A stretch of 64,000 nucleotides of DNA from positions 30,039 to 94,038 of the forward strand of contig CAMWVS010000003.1 of the NCBI GenBank assembly GCA_947177775.1. The letters are read 5' to 3'. Of the stretch, positions 35,708 to 44,556 are shown piece by piece. How positions within the stretch are numbered: position 1 is the first letter of the stretch; the number at the start of each line of letters is the position of its first letter. Position numbers and translations under genes: made by a program. Below the pieces are notes generated by a model. The model saw only the letters and a program-made list of their open reading frames with translations, had not been told where the DNA came from and did not search any database. This stretch comes from an uncultured Prevotella sp. (GTDB lineage Bacteria; Bacteroidota; Bacteroidia; Bacteroidales; Bacteroidaceae).

Positions 35708-38212
35708 TCACTTCACGACCACCTTTGTCGTCTTGCCTTCAGCATTGACGATATAGAGTCCGGCGGGCAGTGTGGTTGTGTTGATGCCGCTTTGACCGCT
35801 TATGACCCGCAAGGTCCGCCCCTGCATATCGCAGATGCGGATAATTCCGCTGTCAGCCATTGTCACGCTGAGCTGACCGTCACCGACGGAAATTCCGTTG
35901 CCGGGATGTGCGGCCATCGGACTGTCGATACCGTCGGTACCGAGAACAACCTCGATGATATCCGACATGTCGGACATATAGTCTTCAAAGTCCTTTGTCC
36001 GGAGGGCCTTGACGCTGTATGCGTAGGTTGAGCCTGTTTTCAGTCCGGTGAAGGTGTGGGATGTGGTATTGGCAATCATGACGTCACATGGTGCATAGAC
36101 TGTCTCTCCGGCGTTGTTGCGCACCTGCGTGACCTTGACGTCATCAAGGAAGAACGCGCCGCCGGTGGTGAAGATGCTGATGTAGTAGTCTTTGCCGGGC
36201 TGCATATATCCGTTGATGTATTCAGCCGGGAATACGGCTTCAAGTTTTTCCACCTGTCCCGTCGTTGCGAACGGGATGTTCTCAATGGCCATGATAGCCA
36301 TGTATGCCATAGGATCATCCATGATGACGAATGTCAGTTTTCCGTCTTCCCTCATGCTGACAGCATTAATGGTCACTTTAACGTCGCCGCCGTCGGCCAG
36401 CTTCAGAGCCGGCGATATGATTGTTCCGCCTTGCACACCGTCATACCACGAAGCCTTTCCGCCGACCATACCGTTGGCCCATATAAGCGAGCGCGCCTGC
36501 CATCCGGTGTGGGCAAGACCGAGGTCATAGAGATTGAAAGAGTAGTCCCAGCCTTCGGGTTCGCACGGGGTGTCGATGGTCCCTTCGGTAGCCTTGTTGA
36601 AGTTCTCTTCTATCAGTGTCACCTCCTCGCCGGCTTTCGTGGTGAGGAAACTCTCATAGAGATTGACTTCGTATCTGTCGGCCTTTGCCATTTTTTCCCA
36701 CTTGGCGGTAAAACTATTGCCGGTAACGTCGGCAGGAGCAGACAGCGAGGGTTTCAGTCCGGTCAGACCGTCCACCCATACGTGGTAAGCCACCTCTGAA
36801 ACTATGTTGCCTTCCTTTGCCTGAACATAGTAGAAATAATCGTAGGCCGGATCCACATCCTTGACTATACGGAAAGTGTCGGTCAGTTCCTCGTCTGTAA
36901 TCAGCGGATATGGAACAGGCTGCGTTTCATAGTCCATCGTTACATCGTCTATATAGAATGTGACTTTGTTCTTCTGTATAAGTTCAAAGCGCACGCGTGT
37001 GACGTCGTCGCCCAGCACGTCGCCCCCGAACTGATACATCACGCCTTCCTCTTCGAGATAGAAGCTCGGCAGATTGGCTATTGCTTCCCATCGTCCGTTG
37101 CGGTGGAGGATGCTCACCTGAAGGAGCGAGATGGGCTCTTCGTCATCATCAATGACACTTGGCTTGATCCAGAAAGACAGCTTCTTGAGCGGTGCCGGCG
37201 CGTCGGCCGATTCAATGTAGTCGCCTTCCGCATCGAAGACTAAGCCCTGCTTACCGGAGCAAAACTGTCCTGCTGCGGTCGTAATTTCCTTGCTGCCGGC
37301 AGCGGACAGGCTGATATTCCACCCTTCGGGATAGTTTGGTGACGAGACGTTGATTTTTCCGTCGGCTGTGGCGTTGATACCTTCAAAACTCTCAACTATT
37401 GTTCCTGAAACATGTTCGCCGTCGGGCATGTCTTTGTAATAGACATTGAACAGATATTTCTCGGCCGTGGCCGTGGGGAGCCAGCTGGCAACAAATTCCG
37501 TCTGTGAGATGTTTCTGGCGCTGTTCATCTCCGGCTGGGGGATGACATTGCGCTTGCGTGTTATTTTGATATCGTCGATGAGCACGCTTCCTTTCTGTGC
37601 CGTAAACTGGAATATGCTGTTGTTCTTGAATGTAGCCTTGGTTGTGCGCAGCTCAAACTGCTGCCATTCACTGGTCAGATAGCAGTCAATCTCTTCGTCA
37701 TATATAGGGCCTTCTTCATTGTCGCAGAGCACCACCCAAAGGTCTCCCCCGCCCTGAGCTGTACGTTTGGCGCGGAATGTCACCACACATTCGCCATAGA
37801 GTTCCATTTCCGGTGTGGATATATATCCGTAGCTCTGACCGTAAGTGCCTTTATAAGGCAAAAGGGCACAGGCGCCTCCGGCCTGATGTACACCGCCTCC
37901 GGTCCACCCTTCGGTCTTCATATAGCCTTCGGTGATTTTCCAGTTCGGATTTTCCGGCCCTCCGATAGACTGCTCGTCAGGCTGGTTCTCGCTACCGGCG
38001 GCAAATCCGGAAAAATCCTCGTCTATGACGGTCACGGTTGGTATTTCGTCTGCGGTACGTGCCGTGATGGTGGTGTTTCGCAGTGCAGCAACCTCTGTCG
38101 CGCTCTTCTGCCATGGTTTGAGAATTGCCGGTCTGAACGGTCCGGATGCTCCTGCTGATGCAGCCAGACCAACGAGCAACAGGCTCATCAGGGTCTTTTT
38201 AAAATCTTTCAT
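35708..38212 (-). CDS. Large secreted protein with type IX secretion C-terminal domain
   Basis: An 834-residue exported protein. It has a signal peptide (to about residue 22), then three jelly-roll-like segments of the choice-of-anchor type, each opening with a variant of VIDEDFSGF, ESFEGINAT or EENFNKATEG and ending with a strand such as VLIDDIKITR or FLDDVKVTQ. Fibronectin III-like segments lie between them. The last ~75 residues match a T9SS type A sorting domain: GQLSVTMADSGIIRICDMQGR, then TTLPAGLYIVNAEGKTTKVVVK. It should be exported across the outer membrane by type IX secretion and attached or released. No enzyme motif is visible; adhesion or glycan binding is inference. Confidence 0.8.
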   Translation of the reverse strand: MKDFKKTLMSLLLVGLAASAGASGPFRPAILKPWQKSATEVAALRNTTITARTADEIPTVTVIDEDFSGFAAGSENQPDEQSIGGPENPNWKITEGYMKTEGWTGGGVHQAGGACALLPYKGTYGQSYGYISTPEMELYGECVVTFRAKRTAQGGGDLWVVLCDNEEGPIYDEEIDCYLTSEWQQFELRTTKATFKNNSIFQFTAQKGSVLIDDIKITRKRNVIPQPEMNSARNISQTEFVASWLPTATAEKYLFNVYYKDMPDGEHVSGTIVESFEGINATADGKINVSSPNYPEGWNISLSAAGSKEITTAAGQFCSGKQGLVFDAEGDYIESADAPAPLKKLSFWIKPSVIDDDEEPISLLQVSILHRNGRWEAIANLPSFYLEEEGVMYQFGGDVLGDDVTRVRFELIQKNKVTFYIDDVTMDYETQPVPYPLITDEELTDTFRIVKDVDPAYDYFYYVQAKEGNIVSEVAYHVWVDGLTGLKPSLSAPADVTGNSFTAKWEKMAKADRYEVNLYESFLTTKAGEEVTLIEENFNKATEGTIDTPCEPEGWDYSFNLYDLGLAHTGWQARSLIWANGMVGGKASWYDGVQGGTIISPALKLADGGDVKVTINAVSMREDGKLTFVIMDDPMAYMAIMAIENIPFATTGQVEKLEAVFPAEYINGYMQPGKDYYISIFTTGGAFFLDDVKVTQVRNNAGETVYAPCDVMIANTTSHTFTGLKTGSTYAYSVKALRTKDFEDYMSDMSDIIEVVLGTDGIDSPMAAHPGNGISVGDGQLSVTMADSGIIRICDMQGRTLRVISGQSGINTTTLPAGLYIVNAEGKTTKVVVK

Positions 38213-38241
38213 AATGTTCTTAATAATTTGTATAACGGTTG

Positions 38242-38249
38242 CAAATATA
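38242..38249 (-). promoter_or_regulatory. Bacteroidetes -7 box for the T9SS protein gene
   Basis: The minus strand reads TATATTTG, 29 bp before the start codon. The rest of the interval 38250-38527 shows no gene or clear structure. Confidence 0.6.
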
Positions 38250-38530
38250 AAGAAAATAATTCGTTTTGTCTATAAAACATTACATTTAATGGACAAAAAC
38301 CAGGTTTTTTGTTTTTTAAGACCATCATAGCCACCACCCCGAGGTTGTCCAATGTGTTTTTCGGAACACTTCGGTCACACACGCAAGAAAAGGCAAGAAG
38401 AATGCCTCTGTGGCATTTTTAACACACTATAATGCACTTTTTATCAAGAAAAAGCTGGCCACTCCGAAAAAACAGGTCAATCCAAAATATTGTATCCGCA
38501 GGTTCTTGAAGACCATATACACACACTAAA

Positions 38531-38559
38531 AAAGCCTCACGAACGTTTCGTGAGGCTTT
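38531..38559 (-). terminator. Terminator after tRNA-Val
   Basis: A 13-bp perfect stem (38531-38543 with 38547-38559) with a 3-nt loop is followed on the minus strand by a run of T residues. It lies 6 bp beyond the 3' end of the tRNA. Confidence 0.9.
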
Positions 38560-38565
38560 CTCTTG

Positions 38566-38640
38566 TGGGCGCTGAGGGATTCGAACCCCCGACCCTCTGC
38601 TTGTAAGGCAGACGCTCTGAACCAGCTGAGCTAAGCGCCC
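38566..38640 (-). tRNA. tRNA-Val (anticodon TAC)
   Basis: The minus strand folds as a complete tRNA. The acceptor stem GGGCGCT pairs with AGCGCCC followed by discriminator A. The D arm contains AGCTCAGCTGG, the anticodon stem TCTGC/GCAGA encloses the loop CTTACAA, giving anticodon TAC (valine), and the T arm contains GGTTCGAATCC. CCA is not encoded. It has its own promoter and terminator. Confidence 0.95.
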
Positions 38641-38660
38641 TTACTTCTTGTAAGCGGTTG

Positions 38661-38692
38661 CAAAGGTACGGAGTATTTTTGAAACTGCCAAA
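38661..38692 (-). promoter_or_regulatory. Promoter of tRNA-Val
   Basis: On the minus strand TTTGG (38692-38688) and TACCTTTG (38668-38661) are 19 bp apart, a close match to the Bacteroidetes promoter. The -7 box ends 20 bp before the tRNA. Confidence 0.8.
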
Positions 38693-38815
38693 TGTTTTGG
38701 CGATTATTTTTCAATAAAGTTCATTTTTCTGGTTTTTCAGGTTATCAAACGCGTTTCATCCCCCTAGATACACTCATACTAATCCATAAATACATTCTTT
38801 GATAATTCCAAAAAG

Positions 38816-38910
38816 AGGCCGCATCCGAAAGGTTGATGTCAAGCGAAAGGATATATCAACAACCGATGTATCCCTATTTATGCCTGACTCCGGCTCTTCG
38901 GATGCGGCCT
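38816..38910 (-). terminator. Long hairpin terminator of the YjbH-lipoprotein operon
   Basis: AGGCCGCATCCGAA (38816-38829) pairs exactly with 38897-38910, enclosing a 67-nt loop that contains a smaller GGTTGAT/ATCAACAACC inverted repeat. On the minus strand the hairpin is followed by CTCTTTTTGG. It lies 29 bp past the lipoprotein stop. Confidence 0.75.
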
Positions 38911-38939
38911 ACTGTCGTTTCAGATTTCCATCCTGACTA

Positions 38940-40037
38940 TCAGTTGCCGCCACGACCGCCTGAATGTCCAGACGTGTCGTAAGAAGCGTCAACAATCTCT
39001 ACCGTTATAGCTCCGTAGACTGTGGCGGTGAAGGTCACGCTGCCGGATTTATAGGTGATGACTTTCTTCTCCTGAGTCACGCGCACATGGGCCGAGCCTT
39101 TTGCAGAAGCAGCGATGTTTCCCACCTTCTCAATCCGTCTTGCCTTAGAGCCGAACTGGCTGAGGAGGAACGTTTCGGCAACGCCTGAAATGCTTGACGT
39201 CACACCAGTGTAGGCCATATAACGAATCTGATTGTTTCCTGCCTCAACGAGGATATTGGCGTCATAGATTGTTTCCTGTGAAGTTGAGATGCCAGAGACA
39301 CTTGCATTGAGCATGAATCTCCACTCCGAGAAGTGGTTGACCTCGGCCGAAACAGAGTTGGACTGAACGTCTGCCGCAACCGTTTCGTTGCCATTGTAAC
39401 ATGTGAAGGCCATACCGGCGGCATTGGGTGCCGGCACCGTGATTGTCACGGGAGAGTCGAACGTGGCGCCGGAAGGCTCACACACGGCCACGAGAATGTC
39501 CGTATTGACCACCTGTCCCTCCACCGGCTCGCTCGTTGCCGTACCGGTCACGTTGTAGACTCCGATACCGTATGAGCTGTTGGGGTCAACGCCCTCTGTC
39601 TGGGTGTTTCCGGGAATGACTATGCTGGCCTGTCCCACCTGGCTGACATTTTCTTCACTGTTGCCCACGGTGACTGTGGTTGACGAGGCGTTGGCGTCAG
39701 AGACCTTGACATCCGAGGTCGGGATCTGTATCAGCGTTACGTCAAGAGTGATGTTTTTGATGGAGCCAAGACGTACGGGTATTGCCTGTGTGACATATCC
39801 ATTGGCTGAAACTTCCAGGATTCCGTCTGTTGTCGGAGAGAAAGTCTGCGACACGGCAGCGCCGTTGTAGGCCAGTTTAGCCGCCACGTTGGTGTAGACC
39901 TTGACCGTGTAGCCGTTGTCCACACTCATCGTCATTTCCGGCGGAACGCCAACATAGGGGTCTGTGAAACACGAACTGAGCAAACCTGTGCCTGCCGTCA
40001 GGGCGATGACACCCAAAAGAAGCTTGATTTTTTTCAT
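38940..40037 (-). CDS. Hypothetical lipoprotein of the YjbH-like operon
   Basis: A 365-residue predicted lipoprotein with a signal sequence ending in the lipobox LLSSC. The mature part begins FTDPYVGVPPEM and contains a PEGA-like beta segment (GYTVKVYTNVAAKLAYNGAAV ... ILEVSANGYVTQAIPV), then Thr/Val-rich strands and a Gly-rich C-terminus (SGHSGGRGGN). I do not recognise a named family. It starts 26 bp after the second YjbH-like gene and is the last gene of that operon. An ATG two codons upstream (40043) is possible. By context it may be an accessory factor in polysaccharide or surface-layer assembly; this is inference. Confidence 0.7.
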   Translation of the reverse strand: MKKIKLLLGVIALTAGTGLLSSCFTDPYVGVPPEMTMSVDNGYTVKVYTNVAAKLAYNGAAVSQTFSPTTDGILEVSANGYVTQAIPVRLGSIKNITLDVTLIQIPTSDVKVSDANASSTTVTVGNSEENVSQVGQASIVIPGNTQTEGVDPNSSYGIGVYNVTGTATSEPVEGQVVNTDILVAVCEPSGATFDSPVTITVPAPNAAGMAFTCYNGNETVAADVQSNSVSAEVNHFSEWRFMLNASVSGISTSQETIYDANILVEAGNNQIRYMAYTGVTSSISGVAETFLLSQFGSKARRIEKVGNIAASAKGSAHVRVTQEKKVITYKSGSVTFTATVYGAITVEIVDASYDTSGHSGGRGGN

Positions 40038-40063
40038 GATCATTTGTTTTTAATTAAATTGGA

Positions 40064-41347
40064 TTACATATTATTGGTTTTCTCTTTATTCCTTTTTCTG
40101 TCTTTTGCCGCCACAGCTTTCTGCCGGCCGTCGTCCGTTGCCTCTCCGTCCATCATGCGCTGGAGATTAAGCCTGATATATTCGGCCTGGAAGTAGCGGG
40201 CACTGCGGTTCTCGTCGGCCCGTGTCCCGCAGGAGCGTCCCATGTTCTGTCCGGCATATTTATAATAGGAAACCATTTCGTATTCCCAACCGAAATATTC
40301 AGGCATTCTCAGCCTGACTCTCCCTTTTCTGCCGCGATAGCGCCGGTCCATGGGGATGGCGAAGTGGAATCCGGCGTTGTGTTCACCTTCCGTCCAAACG
40401 CCATAGACGCCCACCGCGTAGTCGCCAAGATGGCGCGTGACGTCCATTCTGGCTCCCCAGTCGCCATAGACAAACCGTCCTCCGGCCAGCTGGAACTGGA
40501 GCCGGGATCGCGGTTCAAACCACTCGCCGCCGGCCATCACCATGAGTTTATCCGTTTTTCCAAAGCGATAGCCGCCGTCGCCGGCCGTCGCCTCCCCCAT
40601 CAGTCCGGCCTTCATCCGGACAGTCAGCTCCTCTGTTGCCATCCATGAGAACTCCGTGTGGACTCCGGCAAATCCGGGATAGAACATTCCTGCCGCCAGT
40701 GTCAATGCCGTACGCCCGCCGCGGAGCAGTTCCTGACTGACGTCGGCTATGCCGACACGCAGATATCGCAGCGGATTATCCTTGCGGAGATTGCCCCCGA
40801 TGAGCGGTATGACGGGCTGGACGGTAATCCTGTTGCCCCGCCAGAGCGACATCTCGAACGCCGGGGCCACGGCCACGGCATATTCGCAGAGCACGTCCAG
40901 CCGATGGTTGTCTATCGAGATTTTGGGATGGAGCGTTATGTCTATCTTTCCGCGTGAGCTGTTAGTCTCAGCCACACGGCCCAACACGCCCATGGCCTTC
41001 TCCACGTCATAGTCCACCCAAACCTTCCACCGTCCTTCGTCCGACCGCCGTGCCTGCACCCTGACTCTCGGAACACCGTCGTCGAGAATGACCGTCACGA
41101 AGTTTCCTGCCTCAGGAAAAACTTCGCCCATCAGCCTCAGAGCAAACCCCGCTCCACGCCACGTGCCTCTCATGACACGGTTTTCCACTGCCGCATAGAT
41201 GACTCCGTCATCACCGACGGCCGTTCTGACATTCTCCAGACCGGCCGAAGCCAGCCGCGAGGTCAGCTCCGAGGCGTCGCCGGCCTTGGCCTCCGGTAGC
41301 CAGAACATGGCAAGCAGGATGATTGTCAGCAGTTTTCCGTTCAGCAT
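40064..41347 (-). CDS. YjbH-like protein, C-terminal-half type
   Basis: A 427-residue exported protein with signal peptide (MLNGKLLTIILLAMFWLPEAKA). The region YGDWGARMDVTRHLGDYAVG and the following GFHFAIPM resemble the C-terminal half of YjbH/GfcD outer-membrane proteins, which are linked to exopolysaccharide export in proteobacteria. The C-terminus is a basic tail. Its start lies 6 bp downstream of another gene whose product resembles the YjbH N-terminal half, so the two may together replace one ~700-residue YjbH protein. Function in this organism is inferred. Confidence 0.65.
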   Translation of the reverse strand: MLNGKLLTIILLAMFWLPEAKAGDASELTSRLASAGLENVRTAVGDDGVIYAAVENRVMRGTWRGAGFALRLMGEVFPEAGNFVTVILDDGVPRVRVQARRSDEGRWKVWVDYDVEKAMGVLGRVAETNSSRGKIDITLHPKISIDNHRLDVLCEYAVAVAPAFEMSLWRGNRITVQPVIPLIGGNLRKDNPLRYLRVGIADVSQELLRGGRTALTLAAGMFYPGFAGVHTEFSWMATEELTVRMKAGLMGEATAGDGGYRFGKTDKLMVMAGGEWFEPRSRLQFQLAGGRFVYGDWGARMDVTRHLGDYAVGVYGVWTEGEHNAGFHFAIPMDRRYRGRKGRVRLRMPEYFGWEYEMVSYYKYAGQNMGRSCGTRADENRSARYFQAEYIRLNLQRMMDGEATDDGRQKAVAAKDRKRNKEKTNNM

Positions 41348-41353
41348 AGTCCG

Positions 41354-42103
41354 TCAGTATTTAATGGTGTAGACATAACTCAGACCTCCCGAAACGCCCT
41401 CAAACCCGCGGCTCATGCACATCACGCGGAGATGTCTGAAGAGCAGGGCCGAGACCCCGGCGTTGAATCCGCGCGTATCATACTCGCCCATCAGGCAAAA
41501 GTCTTTCCAGAACTCCGGCCTCACTTCGAGACCGCCAAAGAATCCGTCGTAGGCTGTCCCGCCGTCAATGGGCCGCGCCCATCCGGCTGTCAGCCCCACA
41601 CTGCAGAATCCTTTCATCGTGAGGTGGCGGGTCACGACGCCGTAGACTGCGGCATACTCGCTCTTCCCGTGGTCGGAATAAATATCGTTGACTCCCACCA
41701 CCACCGACGGCCACCATCCTGAAGGAGTCTCGCGGACCGGCCTCAGCCGTATGGTCGTCGAGCGGTCCTGCTGATAGAATCCGCGCCTATGGTCCCATGC
41801 GCTTTTCCGGGTCTTGCGGAGAGTTTCGCGAAAAGTGGCCTCAACGAAGCTGAACGGCGTGAAAGAGACATAGTATAATCCGGTATAGTAGTCATAACGG
41901 TCATTCATCATACGTTTCTGAAGTACGGATACGCCACCCTCAAAAGTCCCCTCAGGACTGAAATCGGCCGACGGCACGTTCATCAGTCCGCCGCTGCCTA
42001 TCAGACGCTGGGCTTCCACACCTGGGGCATGACAGACCGTTATCCACAGCAGAACTCCGCGCAGAAGAATGTGGACTGATTTTACAACAGATATTTTCTT
42101 CAA
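41354..42103 (-). CDS. YjbH-like protein, N-terminal-half type
   Basis: A 249-residue exported protein with a signal peptide ending near VEAQ. The mature start LIGSGGLMNVPSADFSPEGT matches the N-terminal signature of YjbH-type beta-barrel proteins (an isolated GLxNxPSA motif followed by short barrel strands). It ends in aromatic strands and a terminal YTIKY typical of outer-membrane barrels. It is the first gene of a three-gene operon with promoter box at 42189-42196. Confidence 0.65.
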   Translation of the reverse strand: MKKISVVKSVHILLRGVLLWITVCHAPGVEAQRLIGSGGLMNVPSADFSPEGTFEGGVSVLQKRMMNDRYDYYTGLYYVSFTPFSFVEATFRETLRKTRKSAWDHRRGFYQQDRSTTIRLRPVRETPSGWWPSVVVGVNDIYSDHGKSEYAAVYGVVTRHLTMKGFCSVGLTAGWARPIDGGTAYDGFFGGLEVRPEFWKDFCLMGEYDTRGFNAGVSALLFRHLRVMCMSRGFEGVSGGLSYVYTIKY

Positions 42104-42188
42104 AACACAATCAGTTTTTTAACGACCGGTATATATTCATCTCATCAATGTGAAATCAGTGCTTCGGACCATGATTTCTTATCGGCTG

Positions 42189-42196
42189 CAAATTTA
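42189..42196 (-). promoter_or_regulatory. Bacteroidetes -7 box for the YjbH-like operon
   Basis: The minus strand reads TAAATTTG, 86 bp before the first gene. A run of 12 T (A on the coding strand) at 42228-42239 lies about 31 bp upstream, where it could act as an A-tract element. Confidence 0.55.
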
Positions 42197-42239
42197 CACA
42201 ATAATCTCCGAAATTTCTTAAAAACCGTTTTTTTTTTTT

Positions 42240-42967
42240 AATAAAGCATAAATCTGCGCATTTAGCTTCCTGCCGAAGCCCAACTATGATGGTCCGGCCA
42301 CGCAAAATCGTCGTCATTTCATCCTGCCGCCCGCCCCACCATCGGCCGCCGACACGCTCAAAGAGCCTTCGGCAGAGCAGAGAAACGGAAACGCCGCCAT
42401 CCGGTTGTAAACTAAAATAGCAAGAATTTAACACTTTCGGAAGTCGCAAAATAGAACGGCCGAACGCCCGTTTTTCCCCACAAGACACCCTCCGAAACCC
42501 GATCCGGAGAGGCCGGCCGTGCCGTAAGGGCCCCGTTGCGACCCCGGGAAGGCCTTACGGCAAAACGAAAAGTCATCCGTTTTCGCAACAAAACCCATAA
42601 TCATCAGACTATCAGCAGATTAACAAAACCGCTCAAATTTCGCATATTTCGGGCCACGGACAAAAAATTTTGGAAAGTGCCCAAGGATTTTGAAGCTAAT
42701 GTAAGATGATTTCATCAGATGTTAACAAACCGTTAACGCGTGTTAAACAAAAACAGTCTTCCAATTCAGCGGATTGAGCCCGTCTGTCCGGCTATGCCGC
42801 GGTATGCCGGACAAACGGCGGCCATGCTGCCTCCCCTGCCCCACGGAACGGCTGCCAAACGGCTATATCAAACCCTTTTACCGATACACAACATATAATT
42901 TATGGCTGATAATTTACTTATTTATAAACTTTTGCACCATTTCGCCACGTCTTTCATGGAAAAACGG
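42240..42967. other. Large intergenic region with a palindrome copy and a hairpin
   Basis: No credible gene in about 730 bp between divergent operons. It holds the palindromic repeat at 42521-42563, several GTTAAC-type motifs near 42721-42745, and an 8-bp hairpin (42785-42792 with 42806-42813, TGTCCGGC / GCCGGACA) before the glyS promoter. A small ORF at 42774-43031 overlaps the glyS start and is not supported. Confidence 0.55.
42521..42563. repeat. GC-rich palindromic repeat, second locus
   Basis: A near copy of the element at 7496-7536: the outer arms GCCGTAAGG / CCTTACGGC and the core GGGCCCCGTTGC match, with small changes (GCGACC for GCAACC and GGGAAGGCC for GGGAGGGCC). The arms can form a hairpin of about 12 bp. 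Confidence 0.85.
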
Positions 42968-42975
42968 TATCTTTG
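42968..42975 (+). promoter_or_regulatory. Bacteroidetes -7 box for glyS
   Basis: TATCTTTG lies 33 bp before the ATG at 43009. Because the box includes position 42973, the TTG-initiated extension of the frame starting there cannot be the true start. Confidence 0.7.
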
Positions 42976-43008
42976 CAAACAGATTTCGAAATTCATTTAA
43001 AGATTATT

Positions 43009-44550
43009 ATGGCACAAGAAGACGTTTTTAAGAAGATTGTTTCCCATTGCAAGGAATATGGATTTGTTTTTCCCAGCAGCGACATCTACGACGGACTGGG
43101 AGCCGTCTATGACTACGGTCAGAACGGTGTGGAACTGAAAAACAACATCAAGGAATATTGGTGGAAGAGCATGGTACTGCTCCATGAGAACATCGTGGGC
43201 ATCGACTCGGCCATCTTCATGCACCCCACCATCTGGAAGGCATCGGGACATGTAGACGCTTTCAACGACCCGCTAATCGACAACCGCGACTCAAAGAAGC
43301 GCTATCGCGCCGACGTGCTCATCGAAGACCAGATAGCCAAGTATGACGAAAAGATAGAAAAGGAAGTGGCAAAGGCCCGCAAGCGCTTCGGCGAATCGTT
43401 CGACGAGGCTCAGTATCTGGCCACCAGCCCCCGCGTGCTCGAAATAAAGCAGAAGCGCGACGCACTCCACGAGCGCTATGCCACCGCCATGCAGGGCCCG
43501 GACCTCGAGGCACTGAAGCAGATTATCGTGGACGAAGAGATTGTCGACCCGATTTCAGGAACAAAGAACTGGACCGACGTCCGTCAGTTCAACCTCATGT
43601 TCTCCACCGAAATGGGAGCATCGGCCGACGGCGCGATGAAGGTCTATCTGCGTCCGGAAACGGCTCAGGGAATCTTTGTCAACTATCTCAACGTCCAGAA
43701 GACCGGACGCATGAAGATTCCGTTCGGTATCGCACAGATAGGAAAGGCATTCCGCAACGAGATCGTTGCCCGCCAGTTCATTTTCCGTATGCGCGAGTTC
43801 GAGCAGATGGAGATGCAGTTCTTCGTGAAGCCAGGAACCGAGCTTGACTGGTTCCCCAAGTGGAAGCAGACACGAATGGCATGGCACCAGGCACTGGGCT
43901 TCGGCTCTGAGAACTATCGCTTCCACGACCACGACAAGCTGGCCCACTACGCCAACGCCGCCACGGACATCGAGTTCCGCATGCCGTTCGGATTCAAGGA
44001 GGTGGAGGGAATCCACAGCCGCACCAACTTCGACCTTTCACAGCATGAGAAGTTCTCGGGCAAGGGCATCAAATACTTCGACCCGCAGACAAACGAGAGC
44101 TACACTCCCTATGTCATCGAGACTTCAATCGGTGTCGACCGAATGTTCCTCTCCATCATGTGCCACTCGTATGACGAGGAGAAGCTCGAAAACGGCGAGA
44201 CCCGCACGGTGCTCCGCCTGCCCGCAGCCCTGGCTCCGGTCAAACTGGCCGTAATGCCGCTCATAAAGAAAGACGGACTGCCCGAAAAGGCACGCGAGAT
44301 CATCGACAGCCTGCGCTTCCACTTCAACTGCCAGTATGACGAGAAGGACTCTATCGGAAAGCGCTACCGCCGTCAGGACGCCATCGGAACACCCTATTGC
44401 GTCACCGTCGACCACGACACGCTCAAGGACAACTGCGTCACACTCCGTTTCCGCGACACCATGAAGCAGGAGCGCGTCAACATAGCCGACCTCAACAGCA
44501 TCATAGAGGATAAGGTCAGCATCGCCAGCCTGCTCAAAAAACTGCAATAA
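43009..44550 (+). CDS. glyS: Glycyl-tRNA synthetase (single-chain type)
   Basis: Dimeric class II glycyl-tRNA synthetase, 513 residues from the ATG at 43009, charging tRNA-Gly in the cytoplasm. Visible class II motifs include the N-terminal YGFVFPSSDIYDGL, YLRPETAQGIF, RNEIVARQFIFRMREFEQMEMQFF, and the later ETSIGVDRMFL. The C-terminal anticodon-binding domain is present. The reading frame extends 12 codons upstream to a TTG, but that codon lies inside the promoter. It is 6 bp from an FKBP lipoprotein gene in the same operon. Confidence 0.97.
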   Translation: MAQEDVFKKIVSHCKEYGFVFPSSDIYDGLGAVYDYGQNGVELKNNIKEYWWKSMVLLHENIVGIDSAIFMHPTIWKASGHVDAFNDPLIDNRDSKKRYRADVLIEDQIAKYDEKIEKEVAKARKRFGESFDEAQYLATSPRVLEIKQKRDALHERYATAMQGPDLEALKQIIVDEEIVDPISGTKNWTDVRQFNLMFSTEMGASADGAMKVYLRPETAQGIFVNYLNVQKTGRMKIPFGIAQIGKAFRNEIVARQFIFRMREFEQMEMQFFVKPGTELDWFPKWKQTRMAWHQALGFGSENYRFHDHDKLAHYANAATDIEFRMPFGFKEVEGIHSRTNFDLSQHEKFSGKGIKYFDPQTNESYTPYVIETSIGVDRMFLSIMCHSYDEEKLENGETRTVLRLPAALAPVKLAVMPLIKKDGLPEKAREIIDSLRFHFNCQYDEKDSIGKRYRRQDAIGTPYCVTVDHDTLKDNCVTLRFRDTMKQERVNIADLNSIIEDKVSIASLLKKLQ

Positions 44551-44556
44551 CAGAAG

